A stretch of 64,000 nt of DNA, taken from NCBI RefSeq assembly GCF_014701235.1, contig NZ_AP022873.1, positions 1,798,001-1,862,000 of the forward strand. Reading direction: 5' to 3'. This document shows positions 54,442 through 63,933 of this stretch, piece by piece. The position numbers were made by a program, and so were the translations under genes. Positions within the stretch are counted from its first letter, which is position 1; each line of letters starts with the position of its first letter. The DNA is from Dissulfurispira thermophila. GTDB taxonomy: Bacteria > Nitrospirota > Thermodesulfovibrionia > Thermodesulfovibrionales > Dissulfurispiraceae. The notes below the pieces were generated by a model. It was not told the origin of the DNA and ran no database searches. It saw nothing but the letters and a program-made list of their open reading frames with translations.

Positions 54442-54462
54442 TGGTCCCCAAAAAGTCGCAGA
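54442..54462. repeat. Half-palindrome between archease and rtcB genes
   Basis: ggtccccaaaaagtcgcagac is one arm of the dispersed palindrome family. The rest of the 54387-54530 gap is AT-rich and shows no gene. Confidence 0.6.
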
Positions 54463-54530
54463 CGCCTCTAATTTAATCTCGTCGCATTCTAAAAAAAGCT
54501 TGAAGGCATGTCAGTTGCTTGTAATTCTGT

Positions 54531-54953
54531 TTATATGTCAAACACAACCTCTATCTCCCACTTGTTATTTATTTTTTCTACCCTAATATTATGATAAGTC
54601 GCTGCTTTCACGAGCAACCTCCTCTCATGCCTACCATCGTCAAATTCCTCACCATATATTTTTGCCTTAATAGAAACAGGAGGGTGCTTGCTAAAATTAA
54701 TTATCTCTATCCTTTTGCCAATAAACCCATAGGTATCAAACTGAAATATCAGTTCATTCAAATATGAAACGAGCAACCCCTCCAGAGAATGGCTTTTTGC
54801 TTCTATATCTATAATCTGCTTTTCGACAATCTCTTCTATATTCGAAATTAGACTGTACATACCAATGCCTGCATTCACAAACGCCTCCTCACAACTTTTC
54901 CCGTATACCCTTATACCCACATCGCCTGATATATCTATAATCTCAAACTGCAT
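54531..54953 (-). CDS. Archease, RtcB activator
   Basis: 140 residues from ATG 54953 (QFEIIDISGDVGIRVYG); the upstream ATG would add 39 unrelated hydrophobic residues that overlap the divergent gene. Family features: GDVGIRVYGKSCEEAFVNAG, SLEGLLVSYLNELIFQFD, and the C-terminal VKAATYHNIRVEK and WEIEVVFDI with conserved metal-binding acidic residues. Archease stimulates RtcB guanylylation and turnover. Confidence 0.9.
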   Translation of the reverse strand: MQFEIIDISGDVGIRVYGKSCEEAFVNAGIGMYSLISNIEEIVEKQIIDIEAKSHSLEGLLVSYLNELIFQFDTYGFIGKRIEIINFSKHPPVSIKAKIYGEEFDDGRHERRLLVKAATYHNIRVEKINNKWEIEVVFDI

Positions 54954-54991
54954 ATTAAATGATAACACACAATACAAAATGTAGAGTATTA

Positions 54992-54997
54992 TATAAT
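54992..54997 (+). promoter_or_regulatory. TATAAT element 5 bases before cls start
   Basis: TATATAATTACATATG places a perfect -10 hexamer where transcription would begin about at the A of the ATG, consistent with a leaderless mRNA. There is no Shine-Dalgarno sequence and no convincing -35. The histidine kinase gene at 5452 has the same layout. Confidence 0.4.
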
Positions 54998-55002
54998 TAC
55001 AT

Positions 55003-56160
55003 ATGACTAACACATTCATGATACATGCCATCGAAAGGATATTCGAAGGTAAATTTTCTCTTGCCTCCAATATCCAGCTTTTATGGAAAGGAAATGAGTC
55101 ATTTCAGACTATCTTTGATACGATTAGAACTGCCGAGAAACTAATATGCCTTGAATTTTATATCTTCAGAAACGATGAAACAGGCACGGAGTTGGCTAAA
55201 TTACTCAAACAAAAAAGTATCGAAGGGATTAAGGTATATCTACTCTATGACCATTTTGGCTCATTTGGAACATCAAGAAAGTTCTGGAAAGATATGGAAG
55301 ATGCCGGCATAAAAATAAGGGCATCCAGACCATTCAAATGGACATCTCCATTCAATTATGTGCGTAGAGATCATAGAAAGCTCATTATAGTGGACAATAA
55401 AAAGGCATTCACAGGCGGATTAAATATCGCAAATGAATATAGTGGATTTCATCTACGCAGTAAAGGCAAAGTATGGAGGGATACAGGAATAATGCTCGAA
55501 GGACCAATCGTAAACGAACTTTTCGATGCCTTCAGAAAATGGTGGTATATATGGGGAGGAGACCCAATCGAAGTTTCAGATCTCAAAATTCAAAATTCGA
55601 ATTTAAAGGACGGCATTCCTGCAATTCCAATCTTTGTGAGTTCTGCAAAAGGAAGAAGGAGGATGAGGAGACTATTGTATTACAGCATCAATCATGCCCA
55701 AAAAAGCATCTCTCTGACAACTGCCTATTTTACTCCGAGCAAAAGAATGGTAGAAACACTTGAAAATGCAGTGAATCGTGGAGTAAAAGTGAGATTAATA
55801 GTTCCCGGCATCAGTGATGTACCTGCTGCATCATATGCAGGTAGGGCTTTTTTCACAAGACTATTAAAAGCAGGTATCGAGATCTATTACTACATTGGTG
55901 AGATACTCCACGCAAAAACATATATCTTCGATAACTGCTGGAGTATAATAGGCTCCACAAATCTTGATTTTCAGTCACTGAGATATAATGACGAGGGAAA
56001 CGTAGGAATACTTGACACTGATTTTACGATGAAAATGAATATGATATTTGAGGATGATTTAAAGAACTCTGTCAAAATAAACCTTGATGAGTGGAATAAA
56101 AGACCTTTAAAAGAAAAGTTAAAAGAGTATTTTTTTTCATTTTTCAGAAGAAGGCTATAA
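55003..56160 (+). CDS. Cardiolipin synthase, phospholipase D superfamily
   Basis: 385 residues without the N-terminal membrane helices of ClsA, so closer to the ClsB type. Two HKD motifs are present: RDHRKLIIVDNKKAFTGG (about 125-142) and LHAKTYIFDNCWSIIGSTN (about 305-323). The enzyme transfers a phosphatidyl group to make cardiolipin or related lipids at the membrane. It is transcribed divergently from the archease gene with 49 bases between and runs convergently into the ATP synthase operon. Confidence 0.9.
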   Translation: MTNTFMIHAIERIFEGKFSLASNIQLLWKGNESFQTIFDTIRTAEKLICLEFYIFRNDETGTELAKLLKQKSIEGIKVYLLYDHFGSFGTSRKFWKDMEDAGIKIRASRPFKWTSPFNYVRRDHRKLIIVDNKKAFTGGLNIANEYSGFHLRSKGKVWRDTGIMLEGPIVNELFDAFRKWWYIWGGDPIEVSDLKIQNSNLKDGIPAIPIFVSSAKGRRRMRRLLYYSINHAQKSISLTTAYFTPSKRMVETLENAVNRGVKVRLIVPGISDVPAASYAGRAFFTRLLKAGIEIYYYIGEILHAKTYIFDNCWSIIGSTNLDFQSLRYNDEGNVGILDTDFTMKMNMIFEDDLKNSVKINLDEWNKRPLKEKLKEYFFSFFRRRL

Positions 56161-56204
56161 ACAAAAAGAATGTCATGGTTGAGATCTGATGACAGCATCA
56201 GAGT

Positions 56205-56250
56205 ATCAGAATGTCAAAGTATCAAAGCTCAAAGACTATGACACTATAAC
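56205..56250. repeat. Degenerate heptamers between cls and atpC
   Basis: GTATCAG-AATGTCA-AAGTATC-AAAGCTC-AAAGACT-type units in the 116-base convergent gap. A small CTGATG-acag-CATCAG hairpin precedes them but lacks a T-run. Confidence 0.5.
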
Positions 56251-56276
56251 ATTTTACTTAGCCTTAATCTAATTTT

Positions 56277-56687
56277 TTATCGAGGGACCTTTCTTTCAGC
56301 TATTTGAATCCTAATAGATGCCCTTTCAAGTGCTGCCATTGCCCTGGCAAAATCATATTTTTCAGCTTGTGCAAGCCTCTCTTCTGCCCTCTTTTTCGCT
56401 GCAAGTGCTCTTTCAATATCTATATCTTCTGCCCGTTCAGCACTATCAGCAAGGATTATCACTTTATCAGGTGATACCTCAGCATAGCCTGAATTAACAA
56501 AAACATATTCTGTCTTATTATCCTTTCTCAGAATGAGCATCCCTATTTTTAATGTTGTAACAAATGGCACATGACCCGGCAATACACCAAACTCCCCTTC
56601 CGTGCCTGCTGCTGTTACCTCATCAACATCTTCACTCAGTACAAGACCATGAGGTGTAACAATATCTAATCTTAATTTATTCTCCAT
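56277..56687 (-). CDS. atpC: ATP synthase epsilon subunit
   Basis: 136 residues. The N-terminal beta domain ([40 protein letters not shown]) is followed by the C-terminal helical hairpin ([13 protein letters not shown]). It is part of the F1 central stalk and the last gene of the operon. The 46-base gap to atpD contains AAATTTG heptamers (56699-56730). Confidence 0.96.
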   Translation of the reverse strand: MENKLRLDIVTPHGLVLSEDVDEVTAAGTEGEFGVLPGHVPFVTTLKIGMLILRKDNKTEYVFVNSGYAEVSPDKVIILADSAERAEDIDIERALAAKKRAEERLAQAEKYDFARAMAALERASIRIQIAERKVPR

Positions 56688-56733
56688 ATCCCACCCTTAA
56701 TTTGAAATTTCAAATTTGAAATTTGAAATTATG

Positions 56734-58179
<1,446 letters not shown>

Positions 58180-58205
58180 TCAAGTATAAAGTTACAATCT
58201 GTTAA

Positions 58206-58375
58206 AGTTGTGGTGTTCTTCCAGCCTTTAGTCCCTTTATCTAACCTCTTTTGTTCTACGAGCCTTTACGCCCAACTTACCTTATGCAAATCTAAAGGGC
58301 GGTGGAAGTCGACCAAGCTGTTTCGTTCAGGCCTAATGCCTACGAGGTGCTGCGATCCTCCTTCCACCACAACTG
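58206..58375 (-). ncRNA. Candidate bridge (seek) RNA region of the IS
   Basis: In IS1111-group elements the guide RNA is known to lie between transposase stop and the right end. Here this region holds paired segments: GTTGTGGTG (58207-58215) with CACCACAAC (58365-58373), and alternatively GGTGGAAG (58301-58308) with CTTCCACC (58361-58368). An AGGC/GCCT hairpin lies near 58329-58341. The boundaries and loops cannot be established by eye. Confidence 0.35.
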
Positions 58376-58383
58376 TTTATTCC

Positions 58384-59670
58384 TTATGCCGCTAATGCCA
58401 ATGCAGGCGCTTTAGCGGTAAACATTCTATTGTCTCTTAGCAGCGCAAATATCACTTTTATCAGTTTTATGGCCACCGCACATATCGCTTCTTTTTTCTT
58501 TAATGGCTGCCCAAATCGATTGCTGCTCTTTAACTTGCTATAATAATATTCACTGAAAAACTTGCTCCGATGTATAGCTCTCATGCTCATAAAATAGAGA
58601 TATTTCCTCAGCATCCAGCGCCCCTTCTTTGATATCCTCTTTCTCCCTATGCTTTGTCCAGAATCGTTCTCCCGAGGATCATATCCAGCGTATTTGATTA
58701 TCTGTTTAGGGCTCTTAAAGTTAGAAGGATTCCCCAGTTCTCCCAAAAACACTGCACAGGATAAAACTCCTACACCGGGAATCGACAGTATGTTCTTTGC
58801 ACAGGGGACTTCTCCTAACAGTTTCTTCATCTCTTCCTCTATGTCTTTCAGTTGCGCCTCCGAACGCTTTACTTCCTCCAAATACATCTTTAATCTGTAA
58901 CGATCTGCTATGCCTATCTGTTTAAGTCCAACTGTTTCTTTTGCTGCATGGTAAAGCTCCGCAGCCTTCTTTGCTGCTGAGCCTTTGCGTCGTGTGCTCT
59001 TTGCTATAAGCTCTGTCAACTCCTTTTGTCCAAGCCTTTTTACGTCTTCGGGAAATGGACAGTTCTCCAGCACTGCCCATAAACCTTTAGACTTCATTGA
59101 CCAGAAGATTCCATTTAGCTCAGGGAAATAATCATCTAATACTGCTCTCAATGCATGCTTTGAACCTGTGTTGTATCTCTGTATCCGTTCCCGTACATGG
59201 GCTAATGTCCTTAGTTGCCTAAATACGCCGTCTTCTATAACGGTGTCTATATACTTGCCCTCTCTCGTTATGTTGGCTATTGTTACCGCATCCCTGATGT
59301 CGCTCTTGGCCGAGGAACTTTCGTCAAGCTCTCTTTGATGTCTTAACGCCGTTGTCCTGACAAACCTAACTTCATACCCCTTGTCTTTACCAAAATAAGC
59401 TATCTTCCTCCAATAATGTCCTGTCGGCTCCATGCCTATTAACACATCCTTGAATCCTTTTTTCTTTTTCATCGCTTCTATTATCTTTGAGAAAAAGTTA
59501 AAACCTTTCCTGCTGTTGTATATACGGGAATACTTGCCCAATACCTCTCCGTCTTTGTTCATCAGACACATTGCATTAAATTCGTTCCCTATGTCCATCC
59601 CAATCACCAGTGTCGTCCTCTTTACTCTTTGACGCTTTGCTATCTGCTTGTTATAATCTTTCCCATGCAT
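58384..59670 (-). CDS. IS110-family (IS1111 group) transposase
   Basis: 428 residues. The N-terminal RuvC-like DEDD domain shows VIGMDIGNEFNA, IGMEPTGHYWRKI and SSAKSDIRDAVTIA. A helical middle follows, then the C-terminal transposase_20 domain with ILSIPGVGVLSCAVFLGELG and the serine-containing DSGQSIGRKRISKKG. It appears full length and intact. GGAGGT precedes the start. The start codon lies in one arm of a 13-bp inverted repeat (59667-59679 with 59722-59734) that could fold in read-through transcripts coming from atpG and hide the start. Confidence 0.93.
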   Translation of the reverse strand: MHGKDYNKQIAKRQRVKRTTLVIGMDIGNEFNAMCLMNKDGEVLGKYSRIYNSRKGFNFFSKIIEAMKKKKGFKDVLIGMEPTGHYWRKIAYFGKDKGYEVRFVRTTALRHQRELDESSSAKSDIRDAVTIANITREGKYIDTVIEDGVFRQLRTLAHVRERIQRYNTGSKHALRAVLDDYFPELNGIFWSMKSKGLWAVLENCPFPEDVKRLGQKELTELIAKSTRRKGSAAKKAAELYHAAKETVGLKQIGIADRYRLKMYLEEVKRSEAQLKDIEEEMKKLLGEVPCAKNILSIPGVGVLSCAVFLGELGNPSNFKSPKQIIKYAGYDPRENDSGQSIGRKRISKKGRWMLRKYLYFMSMRAIHRSKFFSEYYYSKLKSSNRFGQPLKKKEAICAVAIKLIKVIFALLRDNRMFTAKAPALALAA

Positions 59671-59800
59671 GACAATTACCTCCTCTGTTAGGTTTTTCTT
59701 GGTCGATTACCTTAACAGATTGTAATTGTCATGCTCTACTTTAGCTCACTCCCTTATAGTAAGCTATATCTTGAAGAAATTTCAGCTTTCAAGTTTCAAA

Positions 59801-60673
59801 TTATTGTTTTAATGCCTCGACACCGCCAACGATGTCCATAAGTTCTTTTGTAATAGATGCCTGTCTTGCCTTATTATATTGCAGCGTCAGGTTATCAATC
59901 ATATCATCTGCTGCCTTTGTAGCATTTTCCATTGATGTCATTCTGGCTGCTTCTTCAGATGCCTGAGATTCAAGCAATGCCCTAAAAACCTGTATTTCAA
60001 GATTCTTTGGCAGCAGATTGTCAAATATGGCCTGCTGTGAAGGTTCATATATAAATGCTGCTATAGTTTCTTGCGGCTCAGACACCTCTGTCTTTACTGG
60101 TGCAAGAGGTAAAAGTTTAACAATAGAAACCTTTTGAACAAGAGCAGATTTAAATTCATTATAGATAAGAATAACTTCGTCAAAAGTTTCATTAATATAG
60201 TTTTCTATGATATTTGCGGTAATTTCTTTTGCATTTAGATAAGAGACTCTCCCTGAAATTCCAAGCCAGGACTGACGCGGAGTAAACCCCCTTCTTTTTA
60301 GAAGGTCATTTCCTTTTTTTCCTATGGCGCTGACGCTAACCTCTATACCTTCTGACTGCATCTCTTTAATAAGCTTGAATGCTGCCTTCATTACATTGGT
60401 ATTAAATGCCCCGCATAGTCCCTTATCCCCTGTGAGAACGATAACCTCTACCCTTTTCCGCAATCTTACTTCAAGCAATGGATGCCCTATCTCAACTGTT
60501 GTTGCAAGAGATGCAAGCACTGAGTTCATTTTATCAGCATATGGACGAAGTTCGAGTATCCTCGCTTGCGCCTTTCTGAACTTGGCTGCTGCAACCATTT
60601 TCATGGCCTTAGTAATCTGCTTTGTGCTCTTAACCGAGCTTATCCTCTTTCGTATCTCTTTTAATCCAGGCAT
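59801..60673 (-). CDS. atpG: ATP synthase gamma subunit
   Basis: 290 residues. The rotor shaft's N-terminal helix (LKEIRKRISSVKSTKQITKAMKMVAAAKFRKAQ region), the LTGDKGLCGAFNTN motif and the C-terminal MTSMENATKAADDMI are conserved. It follows atpA by 12 bases. The 3' flank up to the IS contains TTTCAGC-TTTCAAG-TTTCAAA heptamers just after the stop. Confidence 0.97.
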   Translation of the reverse strand: MPGLKEIRKRISSVKSTKQITKAMKMVAAAKFRKAQARILELRPYADKMNSVLASLATTVEIGHPLLEVRLRKRVEVIVLTGDKGLCGAFNTNVMKAAFKLIKEMQSEGIEVSVSAIGKKGNDLLKRRGFTPRQSWLGISGRVSYLNAKEITANIIENYINETFDEVILIYNEFKSALVQKVSIVKLLPLAPVKTEVSEPQETIAAFIYEPSQQAIFDNLLPKNLEIQVFRALLESQASEEAARMTSMENATKAADDMIDNLTLQYNKARQASITKELMDIVGGVEALKQ

Positions 60674-60685
60674 TTATTCTCCTCT

Positions 60686-62194
60686 CTAAATTATAAAGCC
60701 CTTCTTAAATTCAGTAATTGCAGCATTGAGCTTTTCTTTCAAGGTATCGTCAATCGCCTTTTTTTCTTTTAACTCATTCTTTACATCAGCCTTCTTATCT
60801 CTCATAAAGGCAAGGAATTCTGCCTCAAATTTCTTAATTGCCTCAACAGGTATATCATCAAGATATCCCTGAGAGCCAGCAAAAATCAAGGCTACCTGAT
60901 CCTCAACAGGAAGTGGCACATACTGATCCTGCTTTAACAACTCGACCATTCTCTTACCCCTCTCTATCTGTGCCAGTGTTGCTTTATCAAGGTCAGAACC
61001 AAACTGTGCAAATGCCGCCAGTTCTCTGAACTGTGCAAGGTCAAGCCTGAGGGTTCCTGCAACCTGCTTCATTGCCTTTGTCTGTGCTGCGCCACCAACA
61101 CGGCTAACCGAAAGACCAACATTGACTGCAGGCCTAACACCTGCATAAAAGAGGTCTGGTTCAAGATATATTTGCCCATCAGTAATGGAAATGACATTAG
61201 TTGGGATATATGCTGAGACATCACCTGCCTGTGTCTCTATTATTGGAAGTGCAGTCAATGACCCTCCACCCAACTCATCACTCAATTTAGCTGCTCTTTC
61301 AAGCAACCTCGAATGGAGATAAAAGACATCTCCAGGAAATGCCTCACGTCCCGGAGGGCGTCTAAGCAGCAAGGAAAGCTGTCTGTATGCAGTAGCCTGT
61401 TTGCTTAAGTCGTCATATATAATCAATGCATGCCTTCCGCTGTCTCTAAAATATTCACCGATTGCGCAGCCAGTATAAGGAGCTATGTACTGCAGTGGTG
61501 CTGGCTCACTGGCAGTTGCTGAAACAACAATAGTGTGAGCCATTGCTCCGTGTTCCTCAAGCGTCTTAACAACACGGGCAACAGATGCCCTTTTCTGACC
61601 TACAGCAACATATATGCAAATAACATCGCCACCTTTTTGATTAATGATTGCATCAATAGCAATTGCTGTCTTTCCCGTCTGGCGGTCTCCGATGATAAGT
61701 TCTCTCTGTCCCCTCCCAACTGGAATCATTGCATCGATTGCCTTTATCCCTGTCTGCAAAGGCTCTCTGACTGGCTGCCTGTCAACAATACCGGGTGCAA
61801 CAACATCTACTATCCTACTTGCCTTTGCATTTATTGGACCTTTGCCATCAATAGGTTGACCAATAGCATTAACAACCCTTCCTATCATTTCTTCTCCGGC
61901 AGGGACAGACATAATCTTTCCTGTCCTCTTCACTACATCGCCTTCTTTAATAAGGGTATCCTCACCAAAAAGAACTGCCCCAACTACATCCTCTTCAAGA
62001 TTTAGTGCCATTCCAAATACGCCGTTTGGAAACTCCAGAAGTTCTGATGCCATGCAGTTATCAAGACCATAAATTCTGGCAATACCGTCACCAACATTGG
62101 TAACGACTCCGACCTCGCTAACATCAACCCGCTTTTCAAAATCGGCTATTTGTTTTTTCAGATACTCGCTAATCTCTTCTACCTTGATTTCCAT
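60686..62194 (-). CDS. atpA: ATP synthase alpha subunit
   Basis: 502 residues of normal length: [12 protein letters not shown], Walker [60 protein letters not shown] and the arginine-finger region [15 protein letters not shown]. It forms the F1 hexamer with beta. The start is four bases after the atpH stop. Confidence 0.98.
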   Translation of the reverse strand: MEIKVEEISEYLKKQIADFEKRVDVSEVGVVTNVGDGIARIYGLDNCMASELLEFPNGVFGMALNLEEDVVGAVLFGEDTLIKEGDVVKRTGKIMSVPAGEEMIGRVVNAIGQPIDGKGPINAKASRIVDVVAPGIVDRQPVREPLQTGIKAIDAMIPVGRGQRELIIGDRQTGKTAIAIDAIINQKGGDVICIYVAVGQKRASVARVVKTLEEHGAMAHTIVVSATASEPAPLQYIAPYTGCAIGEYFRDSGRHALIIYDDLSKQATAYRQLSLLLRRPPGREAFPGDVFYLHSRLLERAAKLSDELGGGSLTALPIIETQAGDVSAYIPTNVISITDGQIYLEPDLFYAGVRPAVNVGLSVSRVGGAAQTKAMKQVAGTLRLDLAQFRELAAFAQFGSDLDKATLAQIERGKRMVELLKQDQYVPLPVEDQVALIFAGSQGYLDDIPVEAIKKFEAEFLAFMRDKKADVKNELKEKKAIDDTLKEKLNAAITEFKKGFII

Positions 62195-62198
62195 ACTC

Positions 62199-62738
62199 TC
62201 ACCCCTTTATAAGCTTATCTCTTAAAAGCCTTAATTGGCCCTTTATACTGCTGTCATACATTGTGCTGCCCACCTTAATACGAACACCACCAAGAAGAAC
62301 AGGATCTACAACAAACTCCATATCAACATCTCTTCCAGTAATCTCCCTGAGAGAATCTCTCAATTTTCCCTCATAATCTTTACTTACCTGAACAGGGGAT
62401 GTCACAACTGCTTTTACTCGTTTCTTCATATCGAGATATCCTGCTACTATAGCCATTACTATCTCAGACATTGCACTGAGAGCCTTTGATGCAGAAAGAT
62501 ACCGAATATACTTGACAGTCGTTTCCGACATCTTAAGTCTTTGCCCCAGATAGTTAATTATCTGCTGGTTTTCTGCTTCACTAAATACAGGGCTTATCAT
62601 AATATTTCTAAATGTCTTGTCTTTTTCCATCAGGTCAGATATTGCACTCAATTGCTCGATTGCCTGTGGAACCTCATTAATATTCATTGTGTTTAAAAAC
62701 TGCCTTGCATATCGCTTTATGCCTTTTACCTTTTTCAA
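62199..62738 (-). CDS. atpH: ATP synthase delta subunit
   Basis: 179 residues. The N-terminal helical domain ([20 protein letters not shown]) and C-terminal domain with [43 protein letters not shown] are typical. It links F1 to the b-subunit stalk. The 53-base gap to the b gene is AT-rich with short repeats. Confidence 0.95.
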   Translation of the reverse strand: MKKVKGIKRYARQFLNTMNINEVPQAIEQLSAISDLMEKDKTFRNIMISPVFSEAENQQIINYLGQRLKMSETTVKYIRYLSASKALSAMSEIVMAIVAGYLDMKKRVKAVVTSPVQVSKDYEGKLRDSLREITGRDVDMEFVVDPVLLGGVRIKVGSTMYDSSIKGQLRLLRDKLIKG

Positions 62739-62791
62739 TTTCTTCCCTCTTGATTTTAAGTTATTAAGTTATAAATTTAATTCACTTATTT

Positions 62792-63382
62792 CTAATTCTT
62801 TGTGCTTATAAGCTTTAGAGATTCCTGAAATAGCTTTTCGTGGTCATCCTTTGTTATTTTTGCTTTTATTTTTTCCTCTGCAAGCTGCATGGCTGCATCC
62901 ACAGCTTCTGCCTTAATTGCCTCTTTTGCCTTCTTGACCTCATACTCGATATTTGTTTTTGCTTGCTCCAAAATCTTAACCTTTAGCCTTTCACCCTCTT
63001 GTATAAGCCTTTCCTTTTCTTTTTCACCTGAAACCTTTGCTGAAGATATTATATCTTCCACCTCTTTATCTTTAACCTTAAGCCTCTCCTCAACTTCTCT
63101 GAGTGCCTTCATAGCAAGCTCTTTTGCCTCCTGAGCCTCTTTAATACTTTTCTCTATAAGTTCTTTTCTCTGCTGAAGGTAATTTTTCAGAGGCTTATTG
63201 AGAAATTTAACAAGTATAAATACGAGTATTGCAAAATTAACTATCCTCCACACCCACTCCATTATCGAACCACCGTGCTCGCCTCCTGCTTCTGCAGCAA
63301 ATACAGCAACCGGAAATAGTGAAAAATAAACAGTAAACAATAAATTTGAAATTTGAAATTTGAAACCTGAAATTTTTTTCAT
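62792..63382 (-). CDS. atpF: ATP synthase b subunit with signal-peptide-like N-terminus
   Basis: 196 residues. The first 30 residues look like a signal peptide (LLFTVYFSLFPVAVFAAEAGG) before the true membrane anchor (VWRIVNFAILVFILVKFLNKPL) and a long coiled coil. Such extended b subunits occur in deltaproteobacteria and relatives. The first dozen codons (ISGFKFQISN) are encoded by an AAATTTG heptamer array (63343-63377), so the leader may have been built partly from a repeat. It overlaps the b' gene by four bases. Confidence 0.93.
   Translation of the reverse strand: MKKISGFKFQISNLLFTVYFSLFPVAVFAAEAGGEHGGSIMEWVWRIVNFAILVFILVKFLNKPLKNYLQQRKELIEKSIKEAQEAKELAMKALREVEERLKVKDKEVEDIISSAKVSGEKEKERLIQEGERLKVKILEQAKTNIEYEVKKAKEAIKAEAVDAAMQLAEEKIKAKITKDDHEKLFQESLKLISTKN
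63343..63377. repeat. Heptamer array encoding the start of AtpF
   Basis: AAATTTG-AAATTTG-AAATTTG-AAACCTG-AAATTTT on the + strand, exact period 7, covering codons 2 to about 13 of atpF. Confidence 0.8.
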
Positions 63383-63798
63383 ACCCTCACCAACCTGCTA
63401 ACAATTTCATCTGAGAACTTCTCGATGTCTGCCCTTAATGCCGCCCTTGCTTTTTCAGCCTCTGTCTGCAGTTCCTTTCGTGCTTTCTCGATTAGTTCCA
63501 CAGCCTCGGCCTCTGCCTTTGTAAGCATCTCTTTCTGCCTTGCAATCCCAGCCTCTCTTAATGAATCAAAGATCTCTCTTGCCTTATTTTTAGCTGACAT
63601 AAGCTCTGCATTCATCCTTTCAACTGCTTCATCCTTCTTGAGCATTAGTGATTTTGCTTCGTCAAGGGCACCTGCTGTAGCAGTTTCTCTTTCTTTAAAT
63701 ATTTTTGCAAGGGGTTTAAAAAGAATGGCGTTCAAGACAAAGAGTAGGATAAGAAAGTTTGCAAGGAGAACAAAAAACCATTGATTAAACTCTAACAT
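63379..63798 (-). CDS. ATP synthase b' (second b) subunit
   Basis: 139 residues: a membrane anchor (WFFVLLANFLILLFVLNAILFKPL) followed by a charged Ala/Glu/Lys-rich coiled coil ending in DEIVSRLVRV. A pair of different b-type subunits, one with leader, forms a heterodimeric peripheral stalk. It is the first gene of this operon; genes for subunits a and c are not upstream in the window, so the ATPase operon is split. Confidence 0.92.
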   Translation of the reverse strand: MLEFNQWFFVLLANFLILLFVLNAILFKPLAKIFKERETATAGALDEAKSLMLKKDEAVERMNAELMSAKNKAREIFDSLREAGIARQKEMLTKAEAEAVELIEKARKELQTEAEKARAALRADIEKFSDEIVSRLVRV

Positions 63799-63844
63799 AT
63801 TACACCCCTCTCATAGTCTTACAGTAGCGCCTCTCCCAGCGCCG

Positions 63845-63888
63845 TGCTTTATTTTATAGTTTTTTATGCTTTATTTTATAGTTTTTTA
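63845..63888. repeat. 22-bp tandem repeat in the atp leader
   Basis: TGCTTTATTTTATAGTTTTTTA occurs twice in perfect tandem at 63845-63866 and 63867-63888, within the 5' untranslated region of the atp operon, downstream of the predicted promoter. Confidence 0.85.
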
Positions 63889-63904
63889 AAAAATGCTGGA
63901 TTGA

Positions 63905-63933
63905 ACATTACCACACAGCTTTTTTTTTGTCAA
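63905..63933 (-). promoter_or_regulatory. Sigma-70-type promoter of the atp operon
   Basis: On the reverse strand TTGACA (63928-63933) and TAATGT (63905-63910) are separated by exactly 17 bases, part of it an A-tract. Transcription would start about 100 bases upstream of the first atp gene. Confidence 0.7.

Larger units (their letters stand above)
58192..59725 (-). mobile_element. IS110-family element, IS1111 group, between atpG and atpD
   Basis: The transposase gene is framed by a perfect 14-bp subterminal inverted repeat: TTACAATCTGTTAA at 58192-58205 and its complement TTAACAGATTGTAA at 59712-59725. Subterminal inverted repeats are characteristic of the IS1111 group. True tips lie a few bases outside and cannot be fixed from one copy; no target duplication is expected for this family. 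Non-coding DNA is about 180 bases on the 3' side of the gene and about 55 on the 5' side. It has the same orientation as the atp operon. Confidence 0.85.
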
